Shown: positions 1-7,855 of the stretch, one piece after another
How positions within the stretch are numbered: position 1 is the stretch's first letter
Layout of the letters: each line of letters starts with the position of its first letter
Source: Anaerotruncus rubiinfantis
Lineage (GTDB): Bacteria > Bacillota > Clostridia > Oscillospirales > Ruminococcaceae
NCBI RefSeq assembly: GCF_900078395.1
Contig: NZ_FKLA01000009.1
Coordinates: 1,564,614 to 1,628,613, forward strand
Reading direction: 5' to 3'
DNA length: 64,000 nucleotides
Position numbers and translations under genes: made by a program
Notes under the pieces: model-generated
The model's input: only the letters and a program-made list of their open reading frames with translations
What the model was told of the DNA's origin: nothing
The model's database searches: none

Positions 1-2
1 TC

Positions 3-383
3 TCCTGGTTTGAGGAGCTCGCGCGGTACTGTATGGTCTATATGGCGCTGCTTGCCGCCGAAGCCGGTCTGCGGGACGGCACCCAGATTTCAATTACCGC
101 CATCACCGATAAGTTTCACGGCCTCGCGGGAAAACTGCTGCGCGCCGCAGCGAAGCTGGTTGTCATCCTCTTTGCGGCGGTTTGCTTTTTCAATTCTTTT
201 ACCATCCTGCAGACGCAGATCTCTTCGGGACAGGTTTCGCCCGGCCTGCATCTGCCGATGGTCGTTCCGTATTTCGCGCTGCCGCTCAGCTTCGGCATCA
301 TCACAGTGGTGCAGTCGGCTTCGCTGGTGATGCTGCTGCTGGATAAAACGGCAAAGGCCCCGGAAAAGGAGGAAAACGCATGA
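3..383 (+). CDS. TRAP transporter small permease (DctQ family), 5'-truncated
   Basis: This is the C-terminal part of the small membrane subunit of a tripartite ATP-independent periplasmic transporter. The frame is open from base 3, so the true start lies before the window; the internal ATG at 33 is not the start. The visible part begins SWFEELARY, typical of DctQ, and has two hydrophobic segments (around VVILFAAVCFF and VPYFALPLSFGII) separated by a short charged stretch. It overlaps the large permease by 4 bases, as is usual for these pairs. The extracytoplasmic binding protein presumably lies upstream, outside the window. The substrate is probably an organic acid, judging from the following genes (inference). 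Confidence 0.85.
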   Translation, partial: SWFEELARYCMVYMALLAAEAGLRDGTQISITAITDKFHGLAGKLLRAAAKLVVILFAAVCFFNSFTILQTQISSGQVSPGLHLPMVVPYFALPLSFGIITVVQSASLVMLLLDKTAKAPEKEENA

Positions 384-1648
384 CTGCCCTGGTCCTGTTT
401 GGAACCTTGATTCTGATGCTGCTCATCGGCGTGCCGATCTCCGTCTCGCTCGGCGCTGCGACCATGGTGTCCCTGCTCACAGTCGACGTGCCGCTCGCGG
501 TGATCCCGCAGCGGATGTTCACCGCGCTCGACTCTGTGTCAATCATGGCGATCCCGTTTTTTGTGCTTGCGGGGAATCTGATGACCGAAGGCGGCATCTC
601 CCGAAGACTGGTTGATTTCTGCAACAGTATCATTGGAAATGTCCGCGGCGGCATGGCTTATGCGATGGTTCTGGCCTGCGCCTTTTTCGCCGCGCTTTCC
701 GGTTCAGCGCCCGCCACTGTGCTTGCTATCGGCGGTATGCTTTATCCGGGTATGATCCGCATCGGCTATCCACCCGCTCGCTGTGCCGGCCTGCTGGCTG
801 TCTCGGGCGGACTTGGCCCAATCATCCCGCCATCAATCATTATGGTCGTCTACTGCACGATTACAAACAGTTCGGTTGGTGACATGTTCAAGGGCGGCAT
901 TGTCGCGGGCATTATGATCTCGATCGTGCTGGTCATCCTCTGCATTATCTATGCAAATAAGGAAAAATGGCCGAAAAATACCGTAAAACTTTCGGCTGGG
1001 CAGCTTTTTCGCAGCTTCTTCAGCGCGCTGCCCGCATTGCTTTTGCCGGTGATCATCCTGGGCGGAATCTATTCCGGTCTCATGACCCCAACCGAATCCG
1101 CCGCCGTGGCGGTCATCTACTCGTTTATTGTAGGTGTCTTTGTCTATAAAGAAATCCGCACGGAAAACCTATATCGCATCCTGCTGGAATCGGGCAAAAG
1201 CAGCGCGATGATGCTCTTCATCATTGCGACCTCGACCGCGTTTTCGTGGCTCTTCACCTTCTCGGGCATCTCCGGGCAGATGGTGGATGTGATCGTTTCG
1301 ATGCATCTGGCTCCGTGGCTGTTCTGCCTGATTGTAGCGCTGATCCTTCTGGTATTTGGCACCTTCCTCGAGGGTATCGCGATCTGCGTGCTTCTGGTGC
1401 CGGTGCTCTGGCCGATCGCGCAGAGCCTGGGCGTACATGCCATCCATTTTGGCATGATTATGTGTACTGCGATCGTCATTGGCAATATGACCCCGCCGGT
1501 CGCTGTCAACCTGTTTGCGGCCGCGTCGGTTTCGAAGCTCAAGATGGGTGAAATTGCAAAAGGAGAGCTGCCGTTCTTCCTCGGGTTTGTGGGCGTGTTT
1601 TTCCTGTTTGTGTTCATTCCCGGGCTGAGCACGCTGCTGATTGGATAG
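380..1648 (+). CDS. TRAP transporter large permease (DctM family)
   Basis: This is the large membrane subunit of a TRAP transporter, which uses an ion gradient to import a solute delivered by a binding protein. The 422-residue length is normal for DctM. The protein is hydrophobic throughout, and carries family signatures such as GAATMVSLLTVDVPLAVIPQ near the N terminus, FFAALSGSAPATVLAIGG, GGLGPIIPPSI, and GNMTPPVAVNLF near the C terminus. The start overlaps the DctQ stop by 4 bases, which implies translational coupling. The downstream CoA-transferase, hydratase and flavoprotein suggest that the imported acid is converted to a CoA ester, but the substrate cannot be read from sequence. Confidence 0.93.
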   Translation: MTALVLFGTLILMLLIGVPISVSLGAATMVSLLTVDVPLAVIPQRMFTALDSVSIMAIPFFVLAGNLMTEGGISRRLVDFCNSIIGNVRGGMAYAMVLACAFFAALSGSAPATVLAIGGMLYPGMIRIGYPPARCAGLLAVSGGLGPIIPPSIIMVVYCTITNSSVGDMFKGGIVAGIMISIVLVILCIIYANKEKWPKNTVKLSAGQLFRSFFSALPALLLPVIILGGIYSGLMTPTESAAVAVIYSFIVGVFVYKEIRTENLYRILLESGKSSAMMLFIIATSTAFSWLFTFSGISGQMVDVIVSMHLAPWLFCLIVALILLVFGTFLEGIAICVLLVPVLWPIAQSLGVHAIHFGMIMCTAIVIGNMTPPVAVNLFAAASVSKLKMGEIAKGELPFFLGFVGVFFLFVFIPGLSTLLIG

Positions 1649-1676
1649 CCAGAAAACAAATTTGGAGGCAAACCCC

Positions 1677-2867
1677 ATGCTTGAGGGTATGAAGGTTCTT
1701 AGCTTTGTCCATGGACTTTATGGCTGCGGTGCAAGCCAGATTTTGGCTGATCTTGGAGCTGATGTGGTGCGGGTCGAATGGGATCCCGAAAACCGTGGAC
1801 GCCCTGGCAGCGATTACCGGAAAAACGGAGAAGGTATCTTCTTTCTCCTGACCGGACGCAACCAGAAAAGTTTTGCCGCCGACCTTTCGCTGCCGGGAGG
1901 CCGCGCGGCGGTGGTTCGATTGCTTGAAGAGTACGATACAGTGATTGAAAACTGTCCCCCGGGTTTCCTGGCAGGGCTTGGGCTCGGATATGAAACGCTC
2001 CGGACACGCTTTCCGAGGCTTGTCTGGTGTTCCTGTACCGCCTATGGAAACGGCGGCCCGCGTGCGGGGGAGGTGGATGATGAACTGCTCATGCAGGCTG
2101 CCAGCGGGCTTGCCTGGCTCAATGGTCCGGGCAGCAAACCGCCGGTGCCGGCAGGTGCGGCGCTCATCGAGCAGCACGCGGCGTCGCTTTTAGCCCTGGG
2201 GCTTGTGGCTGCGGCACGTGACCGGGACCGCACCGGAAGGGGGCACCTGGTCGAAACGAACCTGCTTTTGGCTTCACTCGATATGCAGATCGAAACGGTT
2301 GGTTACTATTCAAACGGTGGACGCTTTATCCCGCGGGTGGACACCGGCCTTTCGACCCGTATCCATCAGTCCCCTTACGGCGTTTACCACACAGCGGACG
2401 GATACATCACCGTTTCGCTGACCCATCATGACCGGTTGAGCCAAATTTTTACGCCGGGCGTAATGGATCGCTTCACCGAGCGGGACGCGATGGAGAACCG
2501 CGAGGAATTTGACAAAGTGGTCTGCGAGGAACTGAAAAAGCGTACGACCGCCGAATGGATCGCACTGTTTGACACGCTCAAAGACATGTGGTATTCCCCA
2601 GTGAACGAATATGAGCAGATGCTGCGGGATGAGCAGGTGATCTATAACCGTCCTTTTTTGCAGATGCAGGTTCCTGAGGCGGGGAAGGTTCAGGTTTTGG
2701 GGCATCCCAACCGCTATGACGGGGAAAACCTCCCGCTGCGCAGTACGCCGCCCGCCTTTGGGGAGGACACCGGCACGCTGCTGCGCCGGTGCGGATACAC
2801 AGAAGAAGAAATCGAAGCGCTGGACCGAACAGGGACGGTGCAAATCCATCAGGAAAAGAAGGAGTAA
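1677..2867 (+). CDS. Class III CoA-transferase (CaiB/BaiF family)
   Basis: The 396-residue protein belongs to the formyl-CoA-transferase-like class III family, which moves CoA between carboxylic acids. It starts at the ATG preceded by GGAGG at 1663; an upstream TTG in frame lies inside dctM and is unlikely. Family features are the N-terminal MKVLSFVHGLYGCGASQILADLGADVVRVE stretch region (residues 5-34) and the ALGLVAAARDRDRTGRG segment. The catalytic Asp of the family (FRC Asp169) aligns by eye with Glu165 in GAALIEQHA, an unusual substitution that may alter or abolish the covalent chemistry. Its place between transporter and hydratase suggests activation of the imported acid. Confidence 0.88.
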   Translation: MLEGMKVLSFVHGLYGCGASQILADLGADVVRVEWDPENRGRPGSDYRKNGEGIFFLLTGRNQKSFAADLSLPGGRAAVVRLLEEYDTVIENCPPGFLAGLGLGYETLRTRFPRLVWCSCTAYGNGGPRAGEVDDELLMQAASGLAWLNGPGSKPPVPAGAALIEQHAASLLALGLVAAARDRDRTGRGHLVETNLLLASLDMQIETVGYYSNGGRFIPRVDTGLSTRIHQSPYGVYHTADGYITVSLTHHDRLSQIFTPGVMDRFTERDAMENREEFDKVVCEELKKRTTAEWIALFDTLKDMWYSPVNEYEQMLRDEQVIYNRPFLQMQVPEAGKVQVLGHPNRYDGENLPLRSTPPAFGEDTGTLLRRCGYTEEEIEALDRTGTVQIHQEKKE

Positions 2868-2869
2868 AT

Positions 2870-3652
2870 ATGGAATATCAAAATAAAATGATTCTCGTGG
2901 AGAAACCCGCGAAGCATGTCGCGCTTCTGACGCTTAACAACCCGCCGCTCAACCTTGTAACCTTGGAATTGAGCGCGGAACTGCGCGATACCCTCTTTAA
3001 ACTCGAACGGGACGACGAGGTGCGCGTCGTGGTGCTGACCGGTTCAGGCCAGCGTGCTTTCTGCGTCGGCTCGGATGTCAAGGAGTTTCCCCAGGTCTGG
3101 GACGATGTCATCGGCAAGAAGCTGCAGAAGGAGAACGAAACCTTCAATGCGATTGAATTCCTTGAGAAACCGGTGATTGCGGCAATGGAAGGCAATGTTT
3201 GCGGAGGCGGCTATGAGATGGCCATGGCCTGCGACCTGCGGATTCTTTCGGAGGCGGGACGTATCGCGCAGCCAGAAATCAACCTCGGTGTCTTTCCTGG
3301 CAGCGGAGGGCTTTTCCGCCTGCCGAAGCTGGTCGGCGCATCCAAGGCAATGGAGATGATGTTCCTTGGTGAATTCATCGACGCGCCCGACTGCCTGCGC
3401 CTTGGACTGGTCAACCGTCTGGCGCCCGCCGGCGAGGTGGTCAGAACCGCGCTGGAGATGGCCGCGCGTATCGCTGAAAAACCGTTTGAAGCGGTCAAAC
3501 TTATCAAGAAGGGCGTGCGGGAGATCGGTATGGTGCCGACCGCGGAATGTTTCTATAAAAATCTCGACTTCAGCAGGACGATTTTCCAAACGCCGGACTG
3601 CGCGGAGGGCGTGGATGCCTTCTTGCATAAGCGTTCGCCGGAATTTCAATAA
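2870..3652 (+). CDS. Enoyl-CoA hydratase/isomerase (crotonase) family protein
   Basis: The 260-residue crotonase-fold protein should act on the CoA ester made by the preceding CoA-transferase. The ATG follows the previous stop by only 2 bases, with AGGAG in front; a longer upstream frame overlaps the previous gene and is rejected. Visible signatures are the first oxyanion-hole segment AFCVGSDVKEF, the second GNVCGGGYEMAMACDLR, and PEINLGVFPGSGG, which carries the glutamate used as acid or base in hydratases. The precise reaction (hydration, isomerisation or other crotonase chemistry) cannot be assigned. Confidence 0.9.
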   Translation: MEYQNKMILVEKPAKHVALLTLNNPPLNLVTLELSAELRDTLFKLERDDEVRVVVLTGSGQRAFCVGSDVKEFPQVWDDVIGKKLQKENETFNAIEFLEKPVIAAMEGNVCGGGYEMAMACDLRILSEAGRIAQPEINLGVFPGSGGLFRLPKLVGASKAMEMMFLGEFIDAPDCLRLGLVNRLAPAGEVVRTALEMAARIAEKPFEAVKLIKKGVREIGMVPTAECFYKNLDFSRTIFQTPDCAEGVDAFLHKRSPEFQ

Positions 3653-3691
3653 AAAGACGCAGGACGGCGTTCAGAGAGCGAGGAACTACTT

Positions 3692-5347
3692 ATGAACAGA
3701 CTGGCAACGGATGTGCTGATTGTCGGCGGCGGCGGCGCGGCTGGCCGGGCGGCCATCGCTGCCGCCGACGCGGGAGCGGATGTGCTCATCGCCACCAAAA
3801 AACCGCTTGGACTTGGCGGGACAACCACCTATCCGGTGGCGGAAATGGCCGGCTACAATGCGGGCAACCCTGCAAAACCCGGCGATGTCGAACGGCATTA
3901 CCAGGACATCGTCGACGCTGGCCAGGGGATGGCCGATCCCAGGCTCGCCGCTATTCTGGCGGAAAACGCGCCGCGTACGGTGGCCGAGCTGGAAAAATGG
4001 GGCGTAGCTTTCGACATGGAAGGGGACGATTATTATATCTTCCAAAGCTGTTTTGCCAGCGCCCCGAGAACCCATGTCATCCGTGGGCACGGCGATCCGA
4101 TCGTGCATGCCATGATGCAGCAGATCGCCTTGCGTCCGAACATCCGGGAGCTCAGTGGGATTACAATTGTGGAATTGCTGATGCGTGACGGCGTCTGCCG
4201 CGGCGCCTGGGGGGTGGACAAAGCGGGCGGCTTCGTACGAATAGACGCGGGAGCGGTGGTGCTTGCGACTGGCGGAGCTTCCCAGGCGTTTGAAAAAAAC
4301 CTGAATCCCGGCGATGTAAGTGGGGACGGTTATCTGCTTGGCTACGAAGCCGGAGCGGAGCTGATCAACATGGAGTTCATGCAGGCGGGTCTGGGGATCT
4401 CCCACCCGATTACGAATATCTTCAACGGCTATATCTGGGCCGCGCATCCGCGTTTACAAAATGGTAGGGGAGAAAGTTTTGTGGAAAAATACCTCCCTGC
4501 CGGTATGCCCCCGGAACATGTTATGGATGAGCACCGGCGGCATTTTCCGTTTTCTTCGAGCGATGACTCGAAATATCTCGAAATCACCATCCAAAAGGAG
4601 ATCTGCGCGGGAAATGCCTGCGCGCACGGCGGCATCTGCGCGGATCTGACCCACATGACAGACGCCTATGTGGACAGCATCCCGGACGACTGCGGGCTGC
4701 ATCATATGTGGCGGGTCGCGCGCGATCACATGCGCGAAAACGGACTCGACCTTTTAAAACAGACGGTGGAAATCTCGGTCTTTGCACATGCTATTAACGG
4801 CGGCGTGCGTATCAACGAGCGCTCCGCCTCAAGCCTGCCGGGACTTTACGCGGCAGGGGAGGTGGCGGGCGGCCCGCACGGCGCCGACCGTTTGGGTGGA
4901 AATATGATGGTTACCTGCCAGGTATTCGGAGAAATCGCCGGACGCAGTGCAGCGGAGTGGGCCCGCGGACAGAAAGGGCTGGCGGTGGATGCGGGAAAGC
5001 CTTCGGCGGCGCTTGAGGGGATCCTGCATAAACGAATCGATACCAATGCGATGATTGCGCACATGCAGAAGGTGAACCAGAAAAACCTTTTGGTTTGCCG
5101 CAGCGAGAAAAGCCTGGAACGTGTGCAGGAGCTTGTGCAGGATCTGCTGCGCGAGATTGAGCAGGCGCCCACGCAGGACGCGGTTCGCATGGACAATTTC
5201 CGCCTTTACAGCATGCTGGTTTCCAGCGGCCTGATGGCACAGGCCGCGCAGGGCCGCAAGGAGAGCCGGGGCGCGCATTTCCGCGAGGATTATCCGCAAA
5301 CCGATTCCGCGCTCGGGAAGCCTGCCGTGCAGAAAAAGAACACCTGA
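3692..5347 (+). CDS. FAD-dependent oxidoreductase, fumarate reductase/succinate dehydrogenase flavoprotein type
   Basis: The 551-residue protein has an N-terminal dinucleotide-binding motif (VLIVGGGGAAGRAAI, residues about 8-22), an internal VVLATGGASQAF segment, and the C-terminal LPGLYAAGEVAGGPHGADRLGGNM typical of the fumarate reductase/L-aspartate oxidase family. There is no signal peptide or haem motif, and no iron-sulphur or membrane-anchor partner gene follows, so a soluble reductase taking electrons from an unidentified donor is likely. It is the last gene of the operon and is followed by strong hairpins. A role in reducing an unsaturated intermediate of the imported acid is inference. 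Confidence 0.85.
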   Translation: MNRLATDVLIVGGGGAAGRAAIAAADAGADVLIATKKPLGLGGTTTYPVAEMAGYNAGNPAKPGDVERHYQDIVDAGQGMADPRLAAILAENAPRTVAELEKWGVAFDMEGDDYYIFQSCFASAPRTHVIRGHGDPIVHAMMQQIALRPNIRELSGITIVELLMRDGVCRGAWGVDKAGGFVRIDAGAVVLATGGASQAFEKNLNPGDVSGDGYLLGYEAGAELINMEFMQAGLGISHPITNIFNGYIWAAHPRLQNGRGESFVEKYLPAGMPPEHVMDEHRRHFPFSSSDDSKYLEITIQKEICAGNACAHGGICADLTHMTDAYVDSIPDDCGLHHMWRVARDHMRENGLDLLKQTVEISVFAHAINGGVRINERSASSLPGLYAAGEVAGGPHGADRLGGNMMVTCQVFGEIAGRSAAEWARGQKGLAVDAGKPSAALEGILHKRIDTNAMIAHMQKVNQKNLLVCRSEKSLERVQELVQDLLREIEQAPTQDAVRMDNFRLYSMLVSSGLMAQAAQGRKESRGAHFREDYPQTDSALGKPAVQKKNT

Positions 5348-5382
5348 TTCTTTTTTCGCTTTCTTCTTATCTATCTTCATAA

Positions 5383-5420
5383 GGACTGGACGGCGGCAGA
5401 GATATGCCGCCGTCCAGTCC
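5383..5420. repeat. Perfect 16-bp inverted repeat
   Basis: GGACTGGACGGCGGCA at 5383-5398 pairs perfectly with its complement at 5405-5420 across a 6-base loop. No T-run follows on either strand, so it is a poor intrinsic terminator by itself. It stands between the convergent reductase and RpiR genes and may act together with the next hairpin. Confidence 0.7.
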
Positions 5421-5470
5421 CGTTATTGCAGAAGAAAATTCCCGTCTGCGCGGGGAGCGGTTTCTACAAT

Positions 5471-5508
5471 AAAAAGGGCGGGCAGCCTGAGCTGCCCGCC
5501 CTTTTTTT
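5471..5508. terminator. Bidirectional intrinsic terminator
   Basis: A GC-rich stem (GGGCGGGCAGC/GCTGCCCGCCC, loop ctga) is flanked by five A on the left and seven T on the right. It can terminate the catabolic operon on the plus strand and the rpiR-type gene on the minus strand. Confidence 0.9.
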
Positions 5509-5537
5509 GTTTTAATAAGAGGACCCGGTGCGGATAT

Positions 5538-6386
5538 TCAGAGGCCGAGGTAATAGCCTTTATTGAGAAATTCCTCGGTCTGGCGCAATGTTTCGAGCGC
5601 ACCGGAGTAATCCTGCAGCGCGACTGCCGCAGCCAGATAGTTGGTGAGCGACATCGGCGCGACGAACGAGTTTTTGAAGGAGACGCCGCCCACGCTGCAC
5701 GGCAGGAACACGTCGCCGTAGCTCTGGACGGCCGCGTAGTTCTGGCTGGTGAAAAGGATCACTCTTACCCCCATGTTTTTCAGCCACAGGATCAGGTTTG
5801 CGGCAGTTTTTGAATAGCGGGGGAAGAGGTAGGCAATGCAGATATCCTCGCTGCCCGCGCCGACCATCTCCTCCGGAAAGATCATACCGATCGACTGAAT
5901 CAGCTTGACGCCGGGACGGATCTGGCCGAGCCGGGAGGTCATGTAGTGGGCCAGCGCAAATGAACTGCGCATCCCCAGAACATAAATATTTCGGGCGGAG
6001 GCAATCATGTCAATGGCCTGCCTGAGACTGTCCTGCGAGATGTTCGAGAGGGTGTTGGTGATATCGGCAATGTCATTTTGTACGGTGTCCATCAGGAGTT
6101 TATCCCGGTTGATCGAGTCGCGCTTGCTGGTAAACCGTTCGGGCAGACTGACTTTGTCCATGATGGAGCTCTGGACGTCCTTCTGCATATCGGAATAGCC
6201 GCTGTACCCGAGTTCCCGGGCGAAGCGGATGATGGTGGTGGTACTCACGCCGATTTTTGTGGCAATATCGTCAAGGGTATTGAAAGCGATCATATCCATA
6301 TGCTCCATCGCATAATGCGCGACAGCCTTCTGGGAATGGGTGAGCGTATCGAATTTGCCGGAAACTTTGCCGGAGAAATCGGGCAT
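5538..6386 (-). CDS. RpiR/MurR-family transcriptional regulator (HTH plus SIS domain)
   Basis: The 282-residue regulator has an N-terminal HTH_6 domain (IGVSTTTIIRFARELGYSGYSD, about residues 45-70) and a C-terminal SIS sugar-phosphate-binding domain (NIYVLGMRSSFALAHY and later AYLFPRYSKTA). The start chosen is the ATG behind GGGAGGGG; the longer frame adds 19 residues without a ribosome site. RpiR regulators usually bind a phosphorylated sugar or sugar acid. The adjacent enolase-like and glycerate kinase genes on the same strand suggest that it senses a glycerate- or aldonate-type phosphate (inference). Confidence 0.9.
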   Translation of the reverse strand: MPDFSGKVSGKFDTLTHSQKAVAHYAMEHMDMIAFNTLDDIATKIGVSTTTIIRFARELGYSGYSDMQKDVQSSIMDKVSLPERFTSKRDSINRDKLLMDTVQNDIADITNTLSNISQDSLRQAIDMIASARNIYVLGMRSSFALAHYMTSRLGQIRPGVKLIQSIGMIFPEEMVGAGSEDICIAYLFPRYSKTAANLILWLKNMGVRVILFTSQNYAAVQSYGDVFLPCSVGGVSFKNSFVAPMSLTNYLAAAVALQDYSGALETLRQTEEFLNKGYYLGL

Positions 6387-6454
6387 GGGTACCCCTCCCT
6401 TTCGGTGGAATTGTTGGAAAATTTGGAATTTATGGGAAAACATCCGCAGGACAG

Positions 6455-6489
6455 GTCACGCCCCAAAACGATCCGTTTTGGGGCGTGAC
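6455..6489. repeat. Perfect 16-bp hairpin between the enolase-like gene and the rpiR-type gene
   Basis: GTCACGCCCCAAAACG (6455-6470) and its exact complement (6474-6489) are separated by 3 bases. On the minus strand it follows the enolase-like stop codon by 16 bases but lacks a T-run, so it may be an mRNA-stabilising or processing hairpin, a weak terminator, or an operator for the regulator next to it. Confidence 0.65.
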
Positions 6490-6505
6490 GGGATAATCGG
6501 AAATT

Positions 6506-7777
6506 TTAGAAGCGGACAAGCCCGGTGATATCGGTCATATGGCAGCCGGGGGTGGTGTCGCAGGCGCGCATCAGGAAATTGAGTTTGTCGATGCGCTCGC
6601 CGGAACGCGGCGCGCCATTCTTCTGGATGGGCACTTCGAGGCCGACCGAGAAGTCCATGACGATATCGCCGACAACGCCGCCGGCGCGTCCGGACGGAAC
6701 CGAGATCATGCCATGCTCCTTGGCGAACGCGTGTGCGTCGAGCGCCTCGGTGATGGTGCCGATCTGGTTCGGCTTGAGGATGAAGCCTTCCACCGCTTTG
6801 GTGTCATAGGCGCGTTTCAGGCGTTCCGGATTGGTGACGATCAGGTCGTCGCCGATGATGATGGTGCGTTTGATCTGTTCGACAGCCTTCGGATAGTGTT
6901 CCCAGTCGTTCTCGTCGAGCAGGTCCTCGATGAAGACGAAGTTGTATTTTTCAGTGAGCGCTTTGGTATAAGCGATCAGTTCGTCAGCGGTGATGCGTTT
7001 GTCCTTCATCAGATAGGTGTTGGTTTCAGCATCGTAAACTTCACTCGAAGCGCAGTCAAATGCGAACGCGACCTTGTCGTGATAGCCGCAGGCGTCAATG
7101 GCTTCCTGCATCAGGTCGAGGACGACCTCGGGATCGTTGGACGGAGCAGCCCAGCCGTAGGAACGGGCGACCTGCGGGTCCGCGCCGAGGAATTTCTTGA
7201 GGATCACGCCGAGCTTATTGAACACCTTGACAGCGATCTCGACCGCCTCGTAGATGTCCTTCGCTTTGTAAGGGACGATCAGGAATTCATTGAAAGCGAG
7301 GTGTACGTCGCCGTATTTGCCGCCGTTGATGACGTTGAAGGACGGAACCGGGACGGTTTTGATGTCGCGGCCGCACAGATACCGGTAGGTCGGCATTTTG
7401 GCAGCGGCGGAAGCGGCGCGCAGAACGGCCGCGGAAACCGAATAGATGGCGTTGCCGCCGAGTTTTTCTTTATTGGGAGTACCGTCGAGCGCAATCATCT
7501 TCTCGTCGATCGCGCGCTGGTCGGTGACGTCCATGCCGATGATGGCCGGGCCGAGGATATTTTTGACGTTGTCGACCGCTTTGTGCACGCTCTGGCCGTC
7601 ATACTCGTTGGGATCGTTGTCGCGCAGGACATATGCCTCGTACATGCCGACCGAAGAACCGGTCGGGGCGCTGGCGGTACCGATAAACCCGTCGTCGGTG
7701 ACGACATCTACTTCGACCATCGGACGGCATTTGCAGTCGATGATCTGACGGGCGGTTACACTTTTAATTTTGGACAT
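6506..7777 (-). CDS. Enolase-superfamily protein, divergent enolase paralogue
   Basis: The 423-residue protein is clearly homologous to enolase: ARQIIDCKCRPMVEVDV at the start, NVINGG, FDCASSEVYD, VFIEDLLDENDWE, GDDLIVTNPERL and LKPNQIGTITEAL. The three metal ligands (D241, E284, D310) and both active-site lysines (K335, K386) are kept. By eye, three catalytic residues are changed: yeast His159 is Tyr155, Glu211 is Tyr207 (the GDEGG loop reads RSYGWA), and His373 is Val360 (the SHRSGETED loop reads SVPSGRAGG). It is therefore unlikely to be the glycolytic enolase. It lies downstream of the glycerate kinase in the same operon, so its substrate may be a related phosphorylated sugar acid (inference). 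Confidence 0.85.
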   Translation of the reverse strand: MSKIKSVTARQIIDCKCRPMVEVDVVTDDGFIGTASAPTGSSVGMYEAYVLRDNDPNEYDGQSVHKAVDNVKNILGPAIIGMDVTDQRAIDEKMIALDGTPNKEKLGGNAIYSVSAAVLRAASAAAKMPTYRYLCGRDIKTVPVPSFNVINGGKYGDVHLAFNEFLIVPYKAKDIYEAVEIAVKVFNKLGVILKKFLGADPQVARSYGWAAPSNDPEVVLDLMQEAIDACGYHDKVAFAFDCASSEVYDAETNTYLMKDKRITADELIAYTKALTEKYNFVFIEDLLDENDWEHYPKAVEQIKRTIIIGDDLIVTNPERLKRAYDTKAVEGFILKPNQIGTITEALDAHAFAKEHGMISVPSGRAGGVVGDIVMDFSVGLEVPIQKNGAPRSGERIDKLNFLMRACDTTPGCHMTDITGLVRF

Positions 7778-7855
7778 ATCAAAATTACCTCCATCGTATT
7801 CTAACTGGGTGAAGCCCGCCCCGGCAGCAGCGGTCAGGGCGGGTACAGAAAATGT

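Noticed and set aside
6539..7804. 421-codon open frame antisense to the enolase-like gene
   Set aside because: It is a mirror frame of a GC-rich gene; the translation is low-complexity and Asp/Val-rich with no domain, and there is no ribosome site.
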